Counted from the stretch's first letter, positions 15,136-24,401 are shown. The stretch is 64,000 nucleotides of DNA from Paraglaciecola algarum (GCF_021532655.1 NZ_JAKGAS010000005.1:62001-126000); one strand, 5' to 3'. Notes: generated by a model from the sequence alone, not told the origin. Numbers and translations are program-made.

Positions 15136-16605
15136 ATGGGTACTGAGCAATACATGCATGGAACTATAGGTGAGTCCAATTCAACCAAGCAAATTAGTAG
15201 TTTGGTAAAATATATTTATAGTCAAACTCCCGTCAAAGATTCCTTGTTTGAACATGCCGCCATTTATTTTGCCAGTGCTGAGCAAAATAAAATCAAAAAA
15301 GCCACATTAACGACTCAACTACAAGCTACAGAACAAGGTGTTAACCAGGCGTCTGTAAAAGACAAAGCTAAGTTAGAAACTGCACTCATACGTGCACAAA
15401 GCAATCTTAAAGCTGAAGATATGAGGCAAAAAAAATTAAGATTGGCACGACGAGACAAGGTAGTTGAAGTTTGCACAAGGTTAGTTCAAACCGCCGAAGG
15501 TGAAGATTGGCAAGAGGCGCAAACTAATAGCGGCAAATTTTTAGCCACTTTATTTTTATTATCTCCTCGTGGTGGCAAAAAGTTAGCAGACTTACACCAG
15601 AGATTAAAACCCGCTTACAAAGCTGTACTAGCATTACGTTTGTTAGATAAATTAATTTTAGACGCCAAAATCACCTACCCTTTTATTGTTAAACATCATG
15701 ATGCTGAAAATAGGTATAGTGAAAAAAGCGCTGAGCTTAGCTATTTTCAACAAGAAGTTTGCCTACCTATAGTGATCACCGCCATTTTCCAAGATATTGG
15801 CTTGCAACACCCTGATGCTCAGCAGTTATTAAAAGGAGAAGACGGTAAACAAGACGAGTTTAGGCTGCTAGAAAAAGACACGCGGATCAAACTTTTAAAG
15901 CTGAATCATAAACATACCTTAGATTATCTAGAAAACGGCTTAGGTGCAGGTCAGTATGCAGGTAACTCTAAAGCGGATAGAGCTGAGTTTAATAAAAATG
16001 AACAAGCCAAATTAAAGTTTATCCGTACTTTAGTGATTGATGCATTAAAACCTAAATTAGATGTGGGGAATATTATTAAGATCCCACAAATTTATAGCTC
16101 GATTATATTTTCAACTAAAACTAACGCTGCATACAGTGACATGCCTAAAGCTGGCAAGGTAATCGAAAAAGCTGCTGAAAACGGCGCAGTAAATAAGGTT
16201 ATGGCCGACCATTTCATACAAATAGTCGGGCACTTTCCCCAAGGTTATGGCATCACTTACATACCGCAAGACGAAAATAAATATTGGTTAGACAGGTACG
16301 AATACGCCATTGTCATTCATCTAAACCCACACCACCCTGATGAACCAATTTGTCGCGGTGCTACACGCAAATTAACCTTTCACTCTGCAGGGCAAAGTTT
16401 CACCGTTAACAAAGAAAGTAATTTGCATTTTAATATCGCCCGCAAAAAGCTATCAACAGTTGCCCCTGAACGTCTTAAAGAAATACTTGAAAAATTATGC
16501 TCTAACTTTGAGGAAAGAAAAAACCTCGCGCTGATACCTCATCATTGGATTGCTTACGATTATTTTACCTTTGTAAAATTTCAAAACCTGTGGAAAAAAA
16601 CCTAA
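15136..16605 (+). CDS. Degenerate HD-GYP-like cytosolic protein
   Basis: 489 residues, no signal peptide or membrane helix. Residues ~55-110 are a charged coiled coil. The layout then follows an HD-GYP domain with the catalytic residues lost: 'IVKHHDAENRYS' (~184), 'AIFQDIGLQHPDA' (~215, Q-D where H-D is expected), 'LNHKHTLDYLENGLG' (~256), 'IIFSTKTNAAYSDMPKAG' (~330) and 'IVGHFPQGYGITYIP' (~362), which parallels the G-x-YP-x-G-x-V-x-L end of HD-GYP domains. I read this as a non-catalytic c-di-GMP-related or scaffold protein; it is an inference from pattern, not a firm family match. The ATG at 15136 has no clear ribosome site, and an ATG six codons on is an alternative start. Confidence 0.5.
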   Translation: MGTEQYMHGTIGESNSTKQISSLVKYIYSQTPVKDSLFEHAAIYFASAEQNKIKKATLTTQLQATEQGVNQASVKDKAKLETALIRAQSNLKAEDMRQKKLRLARRDKVVEVCTRLVQTAEGEDWQEAQTNSGKFLATLFLLSPRGGKKLADLHQRLKPAYKAVLALRLLDKLILDAKITYPFIVKHHDAENRYSEKSAELSYFQQEVCLPIVITAIFQDIGLQHPDAQQLLKGEDGKQDEFRLLEKDTRIKLLKLNHKHTLDYLENGLGAGQYAGNSKADRAEFNKNEQAKLKFIRTLVIDALKPKLDVGNIIKIPQIYSSIIFSTKTNAAYSDMPKAGKVIEKAAENGAVNKVMADHFIQIVGHFPQGYGITYIPQDENKYWLDRYEYAIVIHLNPHHPDEPICRGATRKLTFHSAGQSFTVNKESNLHFNIARKKLSTVAPERLKEILEKLCSNFEERKNLALIPHHWIAYDYFTFVKFQNLWKKT

Positions 16606-16637
16606 TCTAGGCTCTACTAAAACACCCGTTTGTAAAA

Positions 16638-17174
16638 TTAGTCAGTTAAAAACTTAGACTTCACATCAAGCCAATTATTTACTCTTTGATAACCTGTTTC
16701 ATAATGATTATGTGTTGAGTCAAATAGATAACCTTGCCCGGAAAACACATCAATATGGCAACTACTATCATCAATTAAATAATCGCAATTTAGCACTCCT
16801 TTATACCCGCAGAAAATAAAATTGAGCTCATTGATAAAAGGAAAGTGCTTTTTCAGCCAAGCGTATTTTGCATTAAATGAACTAGGATATTCCATCGCAG
16901 CACTGGCAAAATAGATTCTGTACTCTTGACTTAACTCTTTAATAACTTGGACTGCATTGTCAAAAACCGGTAGGTCTTTAAAAAAGTCTGGATGATGAGG
17001 GAATTGGCGCACAGTGGCTAAATGCTCTTTAGGTACTATGTCATAAATTTTTTTGCCTAACATGTCTTTTCTATCAAGTGTTATACCAAACTCTTGTTGG
17101 TATCGTTCAATATGTCGTGACAAGGTATCCGCAACTGTATCGTCCATATCTATTGCTATACTTTTTCTAATCAT
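16638..17174 (-). CDS. 5'(3')-deoxyribonucleotidase-like HAD phosphatase
   Basis: 178 residues from the ATG at 17174, which has GGAG seven bases upstream; the frame stays open for 25 more codons without a better start. HAD motif I is 'IAIDMDDTVADTLSRH' (nucleophile Asp10, acid Asp12), then 'ELSQEYRIYFASAAMEYP' as motif II and 'FCGYKGVLNCDYLIDDS' carrying the motif III Lys and motif IV Asp-Asp. The pattern and size match the NT5C family (PF06941), which dephosphorylates deoxynucleoside monophosphates. It converges with the HD-GYP-like gene upstream. Confidence 0.82.
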   Translation of the reverse strand: MIRKSIAIDMDDTVADTLSRHIERYQQEFGITLDRKDMLGKKIYDIVPKEHLATVRQFPHHPDFFKDLPVFDNAVQVIKELSQEYRIYFASAAMEYPSSFNAKYAWLKKHFPFINELNFIFCGYKGVLNCDYLIDDSSCHIDVFSGQGYLFDSTHNHYETGYQRVNNWLDVKSKFLTD

Positions 17175-17300
17175 ATTCTCCAGTCCTTTAATCAAGTTAG
17201 GTTGCACATAATACCAAATTTGGCCTAGTATTTTCACCTCAAGTAACATTTAATCTAAGCTAAAATGGTTAATAAATAACGGGTTAAGGACTTTGTCATT

Positions 17301-17792
17301 TTGAACAAAAAAATTTTAATTATTAGTATTTCGGTCCTCCTTACTGGCGCTTTGTTTACTATAAACATCCCATTTTCTAACTCATTACAACCCAATGCTG
17401 CAAGTACCAATCAACGACCACATATTGATATTTCCCAGTTAGAAGATGGAGACATAGTAAATTATTACCGTCCAGCCCAACATTTAGTCATTCAAAAATT
17501 TGCAGATATAAATCCTCCCTTTCTAGCTATAACTTTACCTATGCGCAATAAACAGTACTTATTACCTGAATTTAATTGGTCTAGGGCAGTATTGCCCTGC
17601 CAATCATTTGTACAAGAGTATGGTTACCAGTGTTTAGACAAAATAGCAGACGAATATGTTTGGTATCACTATATGAAATGGAATAAAGCAGGCAAGTATA
17701 TCGGGGAACAAAAATGGGGAAACCATATTCCAGATATTCCCCATGCTAAATATAAATTACAAGGTAATCATATTGCGCTGTTAGTTAGATGA
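17301..17792 (+). CDS. Membrane-anchored periplasmic protein, unknown
   Basis: 163 residues from a TTG start (17301; AAGGA ten bases upstream). An N-terminal hydrophobic segment 'ILIISISVLLTGALFTINI' acts as signal anchor. The remainder is soluble with 'DISQLEDGDIVNYYRPAQHL', two Cys ('VLPCQSFVQEYGYQCL') and a Trp/Tyr-rich stretch 'YVWYHYMKWNKAGKYIGEQK'. The 'LEDGDIVNYYRPAQHLVI' phrase loosely recalls the start of Rieske-type domains, but no C-x-H...C-x-x-H cluster ligands are present. Function unknown. It converges on the agarase gene. Confidence 0.55.
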   Translation: MNKKILIISISVLLTGALFTINIPFSNSLQPNAASTNQRPHIDISQLEDGDIVNYYRPAQHLVIQKFADINPPFLAITLPMRNKQYLLPEFNWSRAVLPCQSFVQEYGYQCLDKIADEYVWYHYMKWNKAGKYIGEQKWGNHIPDIPHAKYKLQGNHIALLVR

Positions 17793-17811
17793 CAGCGCTT
17801 GTTTACCTAGA

Positions 17812-20172
17812 TTACTTCTGCAAAAATCCATAACGTCTTGGGTATAGCTCTTTATGCACTTCTTTAGCTGCTTCAACCATGTGCTCATAAGGCACATCTG
17901 TGACTCGAACCATACCGGTATTATAATTTTCGCCGTCATAAGCACGACCAGGAATGGGACCATCAGAGAACTGGAACATATGTGCACCCACAAAGTACGG
18001 ATTATCAATCACTGACTCTAAGTACTTTTTAAGCTTATAACCACGATCTTTTTGGTCGGCCGCTATCACAATCCCCGGATGCACATGGCCGGCATCATCA
18101 GAACCAAAACTAAACTCCCCTACTAAACTTGGTTTGTCTAGTTCTTCTAAGAAATCCCATTTTCCAGGAATGATGCCTTCTTGATAAACGTTATAAGTAA
18201 TGATGTCGCTGTTTTCAGCTGCAGCACGTAAAATTTCAGGCGGCATACCCCACAAAGGTAAGCGCGAGCCTAAATACAAGTGATTTGGCATTTTCGACTT
18301 CATGGCTTTATTCACAGTAGAAAAATACTTAACACCATATTGGTAAAGTAAATCAGAATAATCAGCTTCTTGTGTATCGGTATTAAAACTTGCATCAAAC
18401 CCTTTAGCAAAGGCATCCCAAGACTCGATATTTTTGTCCCAAGCCTTATTTAACGCGGCAATAGTTTTATATTTATTTTTAATGATTTTAGTAAAGGCTG
18501 CCTTACCTGGAACCGTTGCGGCGTCTCGGCCTAATGTATTAATCACAATACCATAACGTGTGTTGCGGTTAGTACTGCGGCCAAAACTTTGTTCGTTATC
18601 CATAAACACCCCCATACACCAAGGGGTATTATTAATTTGCGCAGATACATGCTCTGCAGCTATTACTGCACGTTCATAAAATCTAGGATCGAATGCATCA
18701 GGTACACCGTGCCAAAAATCAAAGCCACTACTTAAGGTACCAAACTCACCAATAATATCGGCAAAGGCCACAAATGGGATTTGATTGTTACCGTAATATG
18801 CTTCTTGAGACCAGTTACCTAATGACGTAAAGCCCCAGTCCTTCATACGTCTAACATTCACACTACGCCACGTATCTAAATATGACTCTTTGTAGGTTTC
18901 GCCGTAACGACGTTCAAGGTTTGCACTATAAAAACTAAAGGTTTCACCTTCTTTTAACGGACCACTTTGGGTTTCACGACGATAACCAAAGTGATTACCT
19001 AACTCACCGTCATATTCTGGTAACCACTCAAACACTTTAGCCCGGGTTTCGTTAGCTACATGACGACTTGGAATGGCTTCGTCATTCACTCGGTTAAGAG
19101 GTTGATCATCTTCTGCCACTGTCATGTCTGCAGTACGTTTAGCAATGAATTTTTTATCAAACCCATACCCCGTCATGGTAGATGAGTTAGATAAACGCAT
19201 AATGTCGATACCGGTAGAGAAGTACAAATAGCCTTCTGGATCAACCAATGCCCATTTACCTTCTACTTTTTCGGTTCGGAAAAAACCAGTGGCTTCTAGT
19301 TTTGGACCATCTTTCCAACCATGGAATTTTGAACGGTCGCCCATTGATTCTCCCTTAAGAGATGCCAATTCAGCTGCGGTCACTTGTTTTAATTCTTGGT
19401 CAGAATGAATTTTTCCAGGAAAATCGATTTTAGCATTTTGACCATATTGGTCGATTAAGCCATCTAAAAAGGTTTGGTCCATTGCAGGGTTTTTACGCAA
19501 GCGAATATTATCAATTGTGTATTCACGATGACTCAACAAACCCTTGCTGTAAAATGAAATGGCTGTAATTCCAGCTAGATTTAAGCGTTTTTTACCCCAA
19601 AACGAATACACTTGTTTATCATCTGACTGCCACGTAACTGGGTTTGAACGAAAACCAGATTCAAAGTTGAACTCAGTTTTAGTCGCCCATTCCGGATCTT
19701 TCTGATCATGTCCATCCATTTTTGCATAATGAGTTTGAGTTTTGCCAACAGGCACCACTAATCCACGAGTGTAAGCATTTCCGTCAATATCACTTATGGT
19801 TAAATCAATTTGTACAGACTCAGTACCTTCATTGGTTAAATCAAAAGCTAGGTTGAAGTCGCTGTGTTCACTCCAATCAAACGGAGTACTAGGACGAATA
19901 GCCATACCAGCTGCATCACTGGTTAGTTGCACCTTTAATGAATGTTTACCGCTTATGGCTTGGTTATTAGCGGTAATGCTTGCCGTACCATTATTAACGT
20001 TAACCTCTGCCGGTGTTTGACCACTTTCAAAGTCATATAAGATTACGTCTTCCGTTACCTTTGTAGTCTTTGTGCTGTCACTATTGGTAGCATTACAAGC
20101 GACTAAAATAGGTGCAGAAAGAGAAGCGACAAAAACCCCAGAAACGAGCTTTTTACTAAATTTTATATTCAT
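17812..20172 (-). CDS. GH50-family beta-agarase lipoprotein
   Basis: A 786-residue agarose-degrading glycoside hydrolase. The ATG at 20172 is chosen because AGGA lies six bases upstream and a lipoprotein signal follows at once ('FVASLSAPILVAC', Cys26 as lipid site); the frame stays open 27 codons further. An N-terminal beta-sandwich with a carbohydrate-binding look spans ~45-230, then a (beta/alpha)8 barrel. GH50 signatures: acid/base in 'GVFMDNEQSFGRS' near 525, nucleophile in 'SLVGEFSFGSDD' near 686, plus 'FRTEKVEGKWALVDPEGY'. GH50 enzymes cut beta-1,4 bonds of agarose, releasing neoagarobiose or neoagarotetraose. A perfect palindrome lies 92 bp upstream. It stands alone without other agar genes in the window. 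Confidence 0.9.
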   Translation of the reverse strand: MNIKFSKKLVSGVFVASLSAPILVACNATNSDSTKTTKVTEDVILYDFESGQTPAEVNVNNGTASITANNQAISGKHSLKVQLTSDAAGMAIRPSTPFDWSEHSDFNLAFDLTNEGTESVQIDLTISDIDGNAYTRGLVVPVGKTQTHYAKMDGHDQKDPEWATKTEFNFESGFRSNPVTWQSDDKQVYSFWGKKRLNLAGITAISFYSKGLLSHREYTIDNIRLRKNPAMDQTFLDGLIDQYGQNAKIDFPGKIHSDQELKQVTAAELASLKGESMGDRSKFHGWKDGPKLEATGFFRTEKVEGKWALVDPEGYLYFSTGIDIMRLSNSSTMTGYGFDKKFIAKRTADMTVAEDDQPLNRVNDEAIPSRHVANETRAKVFEWLPEYDGELGNHFGYRRETQSGPLKEGETFSFYSANLERRYGETYKESYLDTWRSVNVRRMKDWGFTSLGNWSQEAYYGNNQIPFVAFADIIGEFGTLSSGFDFWHGVPDAFDPRFYERAVIAAEHVSAQINNTPWCMGVFMDNEQSFGRSTNRNTRYGIVINTLGRDAATVPGKAAFTKIIKNKYKTIAALNKAWDKNIESWDAFAKGFDASFNTDTQEADYSDLLYQYGVKYFSTVNKAMKSKMPNHLYLGSRLPLWGMPPEILRAAAENSDIITYNVYQEGIIPGKWDFLEELDKPSLVGEFSFGSDDAGHVHPGIVIAADQKDRGYKLKKYLESVIDNPYFVGAHMFQFSDGPIPGRAYDGENYNTGMVRVTDVPYEHMVEAAKEVHKELYPRRYGFLQK

Positions 20173-20263
20173 AATAATCCTGTTTACACATAACTGCGCA
20201 CATAGCTCACGCAAGAATAATTGACTCTTTAGAAGATAACACATGCCCACCAATGTAAATAGT

Positions 20264-20279
20264 ATATTGTTAACAATAT
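20264..20279. promoter_or_regulatory. Perfect 16-bp palindrome upstream of the agarase gene
   Basis: ATATTGTTAACAATAT, uninterrupted, 92 bp before the agarase start codon and within its probable promoter. The TTGTTAACAA centre is the type of symmetric site used by dimeric repressors (LacI, GntR or ROK type), so it is a candidate carbohydrate-responsive operator. No second copy was noticed near the other sugar genes of the window. Confidence 0.5.
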
Positions 20280-20496
20280 GTAGAATTAATTTGAATTAGT
20301 TTATAACAAGAGCTATTAATCTTTGCTGTATATTTTTCTTTTAACTTGTTGAAACAGCCAAAACAGACTACTGTATAAAAAAACATAACTCTTGATTAAC
20401 CTCTGCTCTGGATAAGAAATGTCGAAACACGCTAAACTTTATCTATATTTCAATAAGTTACAATCCAGTAAATGTGGATGCTAATTCTCATCAGGG

Positions 20497-20598
20497 CAAG
20501 TGATACTATTTTTGTTCATATCAAGGCATTCATTATGTTGTCTAGCCGCTCTAAACCCATGATGAATGCCTTGATAGGGGCAAAAATAGGGTTGCTTG
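20497..20598. repeat. Long imperfect inverted repeat upstream of topB
   Basis: Perfect inner arms TATCAAGGCATTCAT (20519-20533) / ATGAATGCCTTGATA (20562-20576) are extended outward by CAAG...TATTTTTG (20497-20513) against CAAAAATA...CTTG (20581-20598), giving ~37-base arms and a 28-base loop. It could be a small non-autonomous element or a structured leader of topB. Confidence 0.6.
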
Positions 20599-20634
20599 CA
20601 GGCGTTATCTTTTCCAGAACTGAGGTTAAATGTT

Positions 20635-22629
20635 ATGCGCCTGTTTATTGCCGAAAAACCCAGCTTAGGTCGAGCTATTGCCGACGTTTTACCCAAACCT
20701 CATAAAAAAGGTGATGGCTACATTAATGCCGCCAATGGTGACACAGTAACTTGGTGCGTAGGGCATTTACTCGAACAAGAACAACCAGAGGCTTACGATC
20801 CCGCTTTTAAAAAGTGGAGCCATGAACACTTACCTATCATTCCCCAACAATGGCAGCTCGCAGTCAAAAAGAAAACAGCCAAACAATTAGCTGTAATACG
20901 CAAGCTAGTCAAACAAGCCGATAACTTAATCCATGCAGGTGATCCTGACCGAGAAGGGCAGTTATTAGTTGACGAAGTGATTAATTTTTTAGGCGTAACC
21001 GGCAGCAAAAAAAATAGTATTCAACGGCTCCTGATCAATGATTTAAACCCTTCTGCAGTGAAACAATCCCTGAATAAATTACGCAGTAATCGAGAGTTTA
21101 TTCCCTTATCTACCTCGGCTCTGGCTCGCTCACGGGCTGACTGGTTATATGGTATCAACCTAACTCGCGCTTATACTTTGCAAGGACAAAAGGTGGGGTA
21201 TAAAGGCGTATTGTCGGTAGGCCGAGTACAAACCCCTTTATTAGGTTTAGTAGTTAGGCGCGACATCGCCATTGAAGCATTTGTCAGTAAACCTTTTTAT
21301 GAAGTGTGGTCCTGGCTCGAAACCCAAAAAAGCCAAACCGAGAAAGGCGAAACCTTTAAAGCCAAATGGCAACCCAGCGAACAATGCTCAAAGTATCTTG
21401 ATGAACAAGGTCGAAATTTGTCTCAGGCATTAGCCCAAAACGTAGCAGGGCGCATTAGTGAGCAGCCCGCAAGCGTAAAAAATCTCAAACGTGAACATAA
21501 AAAACAAGCCGCGCCCCTGCCATATAATTTATCGGCCTTACAAATAGATGCCAGCAAAGCCTTTGGTTTAAGTGCTAAACAAGTGTTGGATATTTGCCAG
21601 GGTTTGTATGAACGTCACAAGTTAATTACCTACCCTAGATCTGATTGCCGGTATTTACCCTTGAGTCACTTTAATCAGGCTGCAAAAGTACAGTCTGCTA
21701 TTTTGGCCAATAGCCAAGATTTGGGTCAACAAGGTAAACTGCTTAGTCAAACTGAATATGATTTAACTCTTAAGTCTAAAGCCTGGAACGATAAAAAAGT
21801 AGATGCTCACCACGCCATCATACCTACTCAAAAAGTCAGCAATAATTTGTCTGGTAATGACGCCAAAGTGTATGGCCTGATAAGTCGAAATTATCTAGCC
21901 CAGTTTTTAAGCACTCATGAATTTTATGCAGTACGGGTTGAAGTAGAAATTGGCACTGGGTTATTTGTAGCCGTCGCCAAAGAGCTAATTAATCAAGGCT
22001 GGAAAAGTATTTTCATCCAAGGCCGTAACAAAAACAACGCACAAGACAACCCAAACAAAGATGATGACCCACAGCAGTTATTACCTAGCTTACAGCAAGG
22101 ACAAGCACTCAAATCACTACAGGCTGAAGTATTAGAAAAACACACCTCGCCACCCAAACACTACACAGACGCAAGCTTACTCGCTGCCATGACAGGCATT
22201 AGTGCCCATGTGACTGATCCGCAATTACGTAACATACTGCGAGATACTGACGGCTTAGGCACCGAGGCGACCCGAGCGGGGATCATAGAACTATTATTTT
22301 CTCGCGGATTTTTATCTCGCAACGGTAAGACCATTACCGCTACACTTACCGGTCGCAGCTTAATCGAATCTCTCCCCGAAATTGCCACCTACCCGGATAT
22401 GACAGCCCGCTGGGAATCTGAATTATCAGCCATTAGCGAAGGCAAGAGCCAGTACAAAACGTTAATGATGCCGCTCGAGCAACAATTAACGGACTTAGTG
22501 ATACAAAGCCGAGAAGTCACTCCTCAAGGTTTGGCTGGTTTAGGAAAAAGTAGTTTTAGTAAAAAACGTCGGCCAGCGAGCAAACGTAAATATGCGACTA
22601 AAAAGCCCAAAACAGTGGACAGGTGCTAG
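20635..22629 (+). CDS. topB: DNA topoisomerase III
   Basis: A 664-residue type IA topoisomerase for decatenation and relaxation of negatively supercoiled DNA. The ATG at 20635 begins the conserved 'MRLFIAEKPSLGRAIADVLP'; upstream in-frame triplets are not conserved-looking. The Toprim acidic motif is 'HAGDPDREGQLLVDEV' (~103-118), and the catalytic Tyr is in 'LITYPRSDCRYLP' near residue 330. 'DAHHAIIPTQ' and 'GTEATRAGIIELLFSRGFL' are typical of TopB. The C-terminus lacks zinc ribbons and ends in a basic Lys/Arg tail, as in E. coli TopB. Leader DNA holds a long inverted repeat. Confidence 0.95.
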   Translation: MRLFIAEKPSLGRAIADVLPKPHKKGDGYINAANGDTVTWCVGHLLEQEQPEAYDPAFKKWSHEHLPIIPQQWQLAVKKKTAKQLAVIRKLVKQADNLIHAGDPDREGQLLVDEVINFLGVTGSKKNSIQRLLINDLNPSAVKQSLNKLRSNREFIPLSTSALARSRADWLYGINLTRAYTLQGQKVGYKGVLSVGRVQTPLLGLVVRRDIAIEAFVSKPFYEVWSWLETQKSQTEKGETFKAKWQPSEQCSKYLDEQGRNLSQALAQNVAGRISEQPASVKNLKREHKKQAAPLPYNLSALQIDASKAFGLSAKQVLDICQGLYERHKLITYPRSDCRYLPLSHFNQAAKVQSAILANSQDLGQQGKLLSQTEYDLTLKSKAWNDKKVDAHHAIIPTQKVSNNLSGNDAKVYGLISRNYLAQFLSTHEFYAVRVEVEIGTGLFVAVAKELINQGWKSIFIQGRNKNNAQDNPNKDDDPQQLLPSLQQGQALKSLQAEVLEKHTSPPKHYTDASLLAAMTGISAHVTDPQLRNILRDTDGLGTEATRAGIIELLFSRGFLSRNGKTITATLTGRSLIESLPEIATYPDMTARWESELSAISEGKSQYKTLMMPLEQQLTDLVIQSREVTPQGLAGLGKSSFSKKRRPASKRKYATKKPKTVDRC

Positions 22630-22642
22630 ATGCTAGATGCTA
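22624..22642 (+). repeat. Heptanucleotide direct repeat at the topB 3' end
   Basis: GCTAGAT repeated about 2.7 times, overlapping the topB stop codon. Probably replication slippage. Confidence 0.5.
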
Positions 22643-22658
22643 GTAAAAGGTTAAAAGC

Positions 22659-22783
22659 CTTTAACCACAGAGATCAGAGAGCGCTTCGCTGCAAAGAGAA
22701 AAAAATGGATGGTAAAGATACAAGATAATAACCATTGTTTTCTATGTATTTCCTCAGTGTTGTCTGTGCCCTGTGTGGTTCAA
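22659..22783. repeat. Dispersed inverted-repeat element (ACCACAGAG type)
   Basis: The left arm TTTAACCACAGAGATCAGAG (from 22659) and the right arm TGTCTGTGCCCTGTGTGGTT (22761-22780) are imperfect inverse copies of the 'ACCACAGAG...CTCTGTGGT' motif. A small GGTTAAA/TTTAACC hairpin precedes the left arm. The right arm enters the 3' end of the DUF1801 gene. Confidence 0.5.
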
Positions 22784-23191
22784 AATATTTTCGCGTTTGT
22801 TGTTGAGCTTTCTAACATGATAAGTCAGTGCCATGTAAATAAACTGTTTGATGGCATTTTCTTGCTTAGAGTTTCTAGCATCAAAAATCACACCACGGTT
22901 TTTGTCGTAAGTGAGGTCAGGGTAAGCCAGTTTAAACTCTTCAATTAAACTCGTCTGGCAATGTACAAACAAACCATAGTGATGTTCGTCTACTTGGCTT
23001 ATACGCAATGTAGTGCCCGATTTAGGTGAAGAAGTTAAGTAACTCGGTTCGTTCCATTTTAAACATTCTTGCACTTTCCCAATGTCATCGTTTGCATGAG
23101 CTATTTCAAAAATCCAAGTTCGAATCATAACCAGCTGTTTTGTCACCTCAGTCGAAAAGTTAGCAAATGCGGCTCTTATATCTGGCGTCAT
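22754..23191 (-). CDS. DUF1801-family (YdhG-like) protein
   Basis: 145 residues, cytosolic. The DUF1801 layout is visible: an N-terminal helix with 'LVMIRTWIFEIAHANDD', 'ECLKWNEPSYLTSSPKSGTT', 'YGLFVHCQTSLIEEFKLAYP' and a C-terminal 'AIKQFIYMALTYH'. The family is a small alpha/beta fold of unknown biochemical role. The gene starts ten bases after the stop of the DUF1624 gene, so the two form an operon. Its last ~10 codons (ILNHTGHRQH) lie in a dispersed inverted repeat, so the native C-terminus has probably been replaced. Confidence 0.75.
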   Translation of the reverse strand: MTPDIRAAFANFSTEVTKQLVMIRTWIFEIAHANDDIGKVQECLKWNEPSYLTSSPKSGTTLRISQVDEHHYGLFVHCQTSLIEEFKLAYPDLTYDKNRGVIFDARNSKQENAIKQFIYMALTYHVRKLNNKRENILNHTGHRQH

Positions 23192-23201
23192 AATTTTTAT
23201 T

Positions 23202-24401
23202 TTACAGATAACTTAACCACCAATCTTTACGCGTTTTTTTTACATTAGCAAACCACAAACACACAGGATATAACGCAATCAACACACCTAACCAAATGGC
23301 GTATATCACTGGTAAACCAAAACCCCAACTGGCAGGGAATAAAGTAAAGTCATTCATAAAATTAGCTATTTCAAACCCTTGAACACTGGCCACAAGAATA
23401 CACAAAGCGTGTATTAGGTATATGTGCACTATGTAAAACAAAAATGGAACTCGGCCAAAAGTCATCAATATTTTTGCAAATTTTCCATTCCAAGACTCTG
23501 CATATTTTAATAAAACAAATGCGAAACCTAAGGTGATACACAGATACATTAATGATGGTGGGTATTTACTCACATTCAAAAAATTCATAGCCGTTTGAGA
23601 TAAATGTTCTGGCACAGCCGACCAAGGTTTAGGGTCGCCATAAAGATTAATCAACCTTAATACAAAAAATAAAACCAAAGCCCCTACTCCACTTAATAGC
23701 AATATTTTTTGACGAAGTGCTTGCTCTAAAGTAAATACACGAGCACAACCAAAACCAAAGGCCATAACACCTACCCAAGGCAGTAAGGGGTAATAAAATA
23801 AAAAGTGAAAAGAGTCTGTAATAATCGATGATTGTGCATGTAAGGTAATCCAAAATGGCCCATCATCCATACCGTAATTAACCGTTTCTGGCCAAAAATA
23901 ATCTAAATAATTATGTCCAAATAGTATGCCTAACCCAAGGCCTAAAACAAGATTCACCGGTAGGAATTGTAAAATACCTAAGACTATCATTGAAGCCCCG
24001 ATGGCCCATATCACCTGCATGATCACAAACACTTTACCACCTAAAGCTTCGACTCCAAATGGCGAGAATGTCCAACCAACAGACACTATCACCATTTCTA
24101 CTAATACCAGCCATAATCCCCTCTTAATTAAAAAAGCGGCCAGTTGATGTTTAGATTTGCGACTGACCATCAAGCCCGCTGAGGTGCCAGCCAAAAATAC
24201 AAACACTGGAGCACAAAAGTGGGTAATAAAACGAGTAAAGAAGATTTCTGGCTCTATGGCGCCAGTCGCCATAGGATCAGCCGCTGGACTAGCATAATAG
24301 AAATAGTCACGCACATGGTCAATCGCCATAAGAATAACAGCCAATCCTCTAATAATATCAATAGAGGCAAAACGATATGCTCTTGAATCTGACTGGGACA
24401 T
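23202..24401 (-). CDS. DUF1624 / acyltransferase-like integral membrane protein
   Basis: 399 residues with about ten transmembrane helices. The N-terminal signature 'FASIDIIRGLAVILMAIDHVRDYFYYA' is that of the DUF1624/heparan-alpha-glucosaminide acetyltransferase-like group, related to membrane acyltransferases of the OafA clan; the conserved Asp of 'SIDIIRG' and the His of 'AIDHVRDY' are present. Later 'RVPFLFYIVHIYLIHAL' is also typical. It probably moves acyl groups across or at the inner membrane; the substrate is unknown. AGGA precedes the ATG. A DUF1801 gene follows ten bases after the stop. Confidence 0.82.
   Translation of the reverse strand: MSQSDSRAYRFASIDIIRGLAVILMAIDHVRDYFYYASPAADPMATGAIEPEIFFTRFITHFCAPVFVFLAGTSAGLMVSRKSKHQLAAFLIKRGLWLVLVEMVIVSVGWTFSPFGVEALGGKVFVIMQVIWAIGASMIVLGILQFLPVNLVLGLGLGILFGHNYLDYFWPETVNYGMDDGPFWITLHAQSSIITDSFHFLFYYPLLPWVGVMAFGFGCARVFTLEQALRQKILLLSGVGALVLFFVLRLINLYGDPKPWSAVPEHLSQTAMNFLNVSKYPPSLMYLCITLGFAFVLLKYAESWNGKFAKILMTFGRVPFLFYIVHIYLIHALCILVASVQGFEIANFMNDFTLFPASWGFGLPVIYAIWLGVLIALYPVCLWFANVKKTRKDWWLSYL

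Noticed and set aside
20472..20705. 77-codon plus-strand frame overlapping the topB start
   Set aside because: It uses the inverted repeat and the topB 5' end in another frame; composition is not coding-like.
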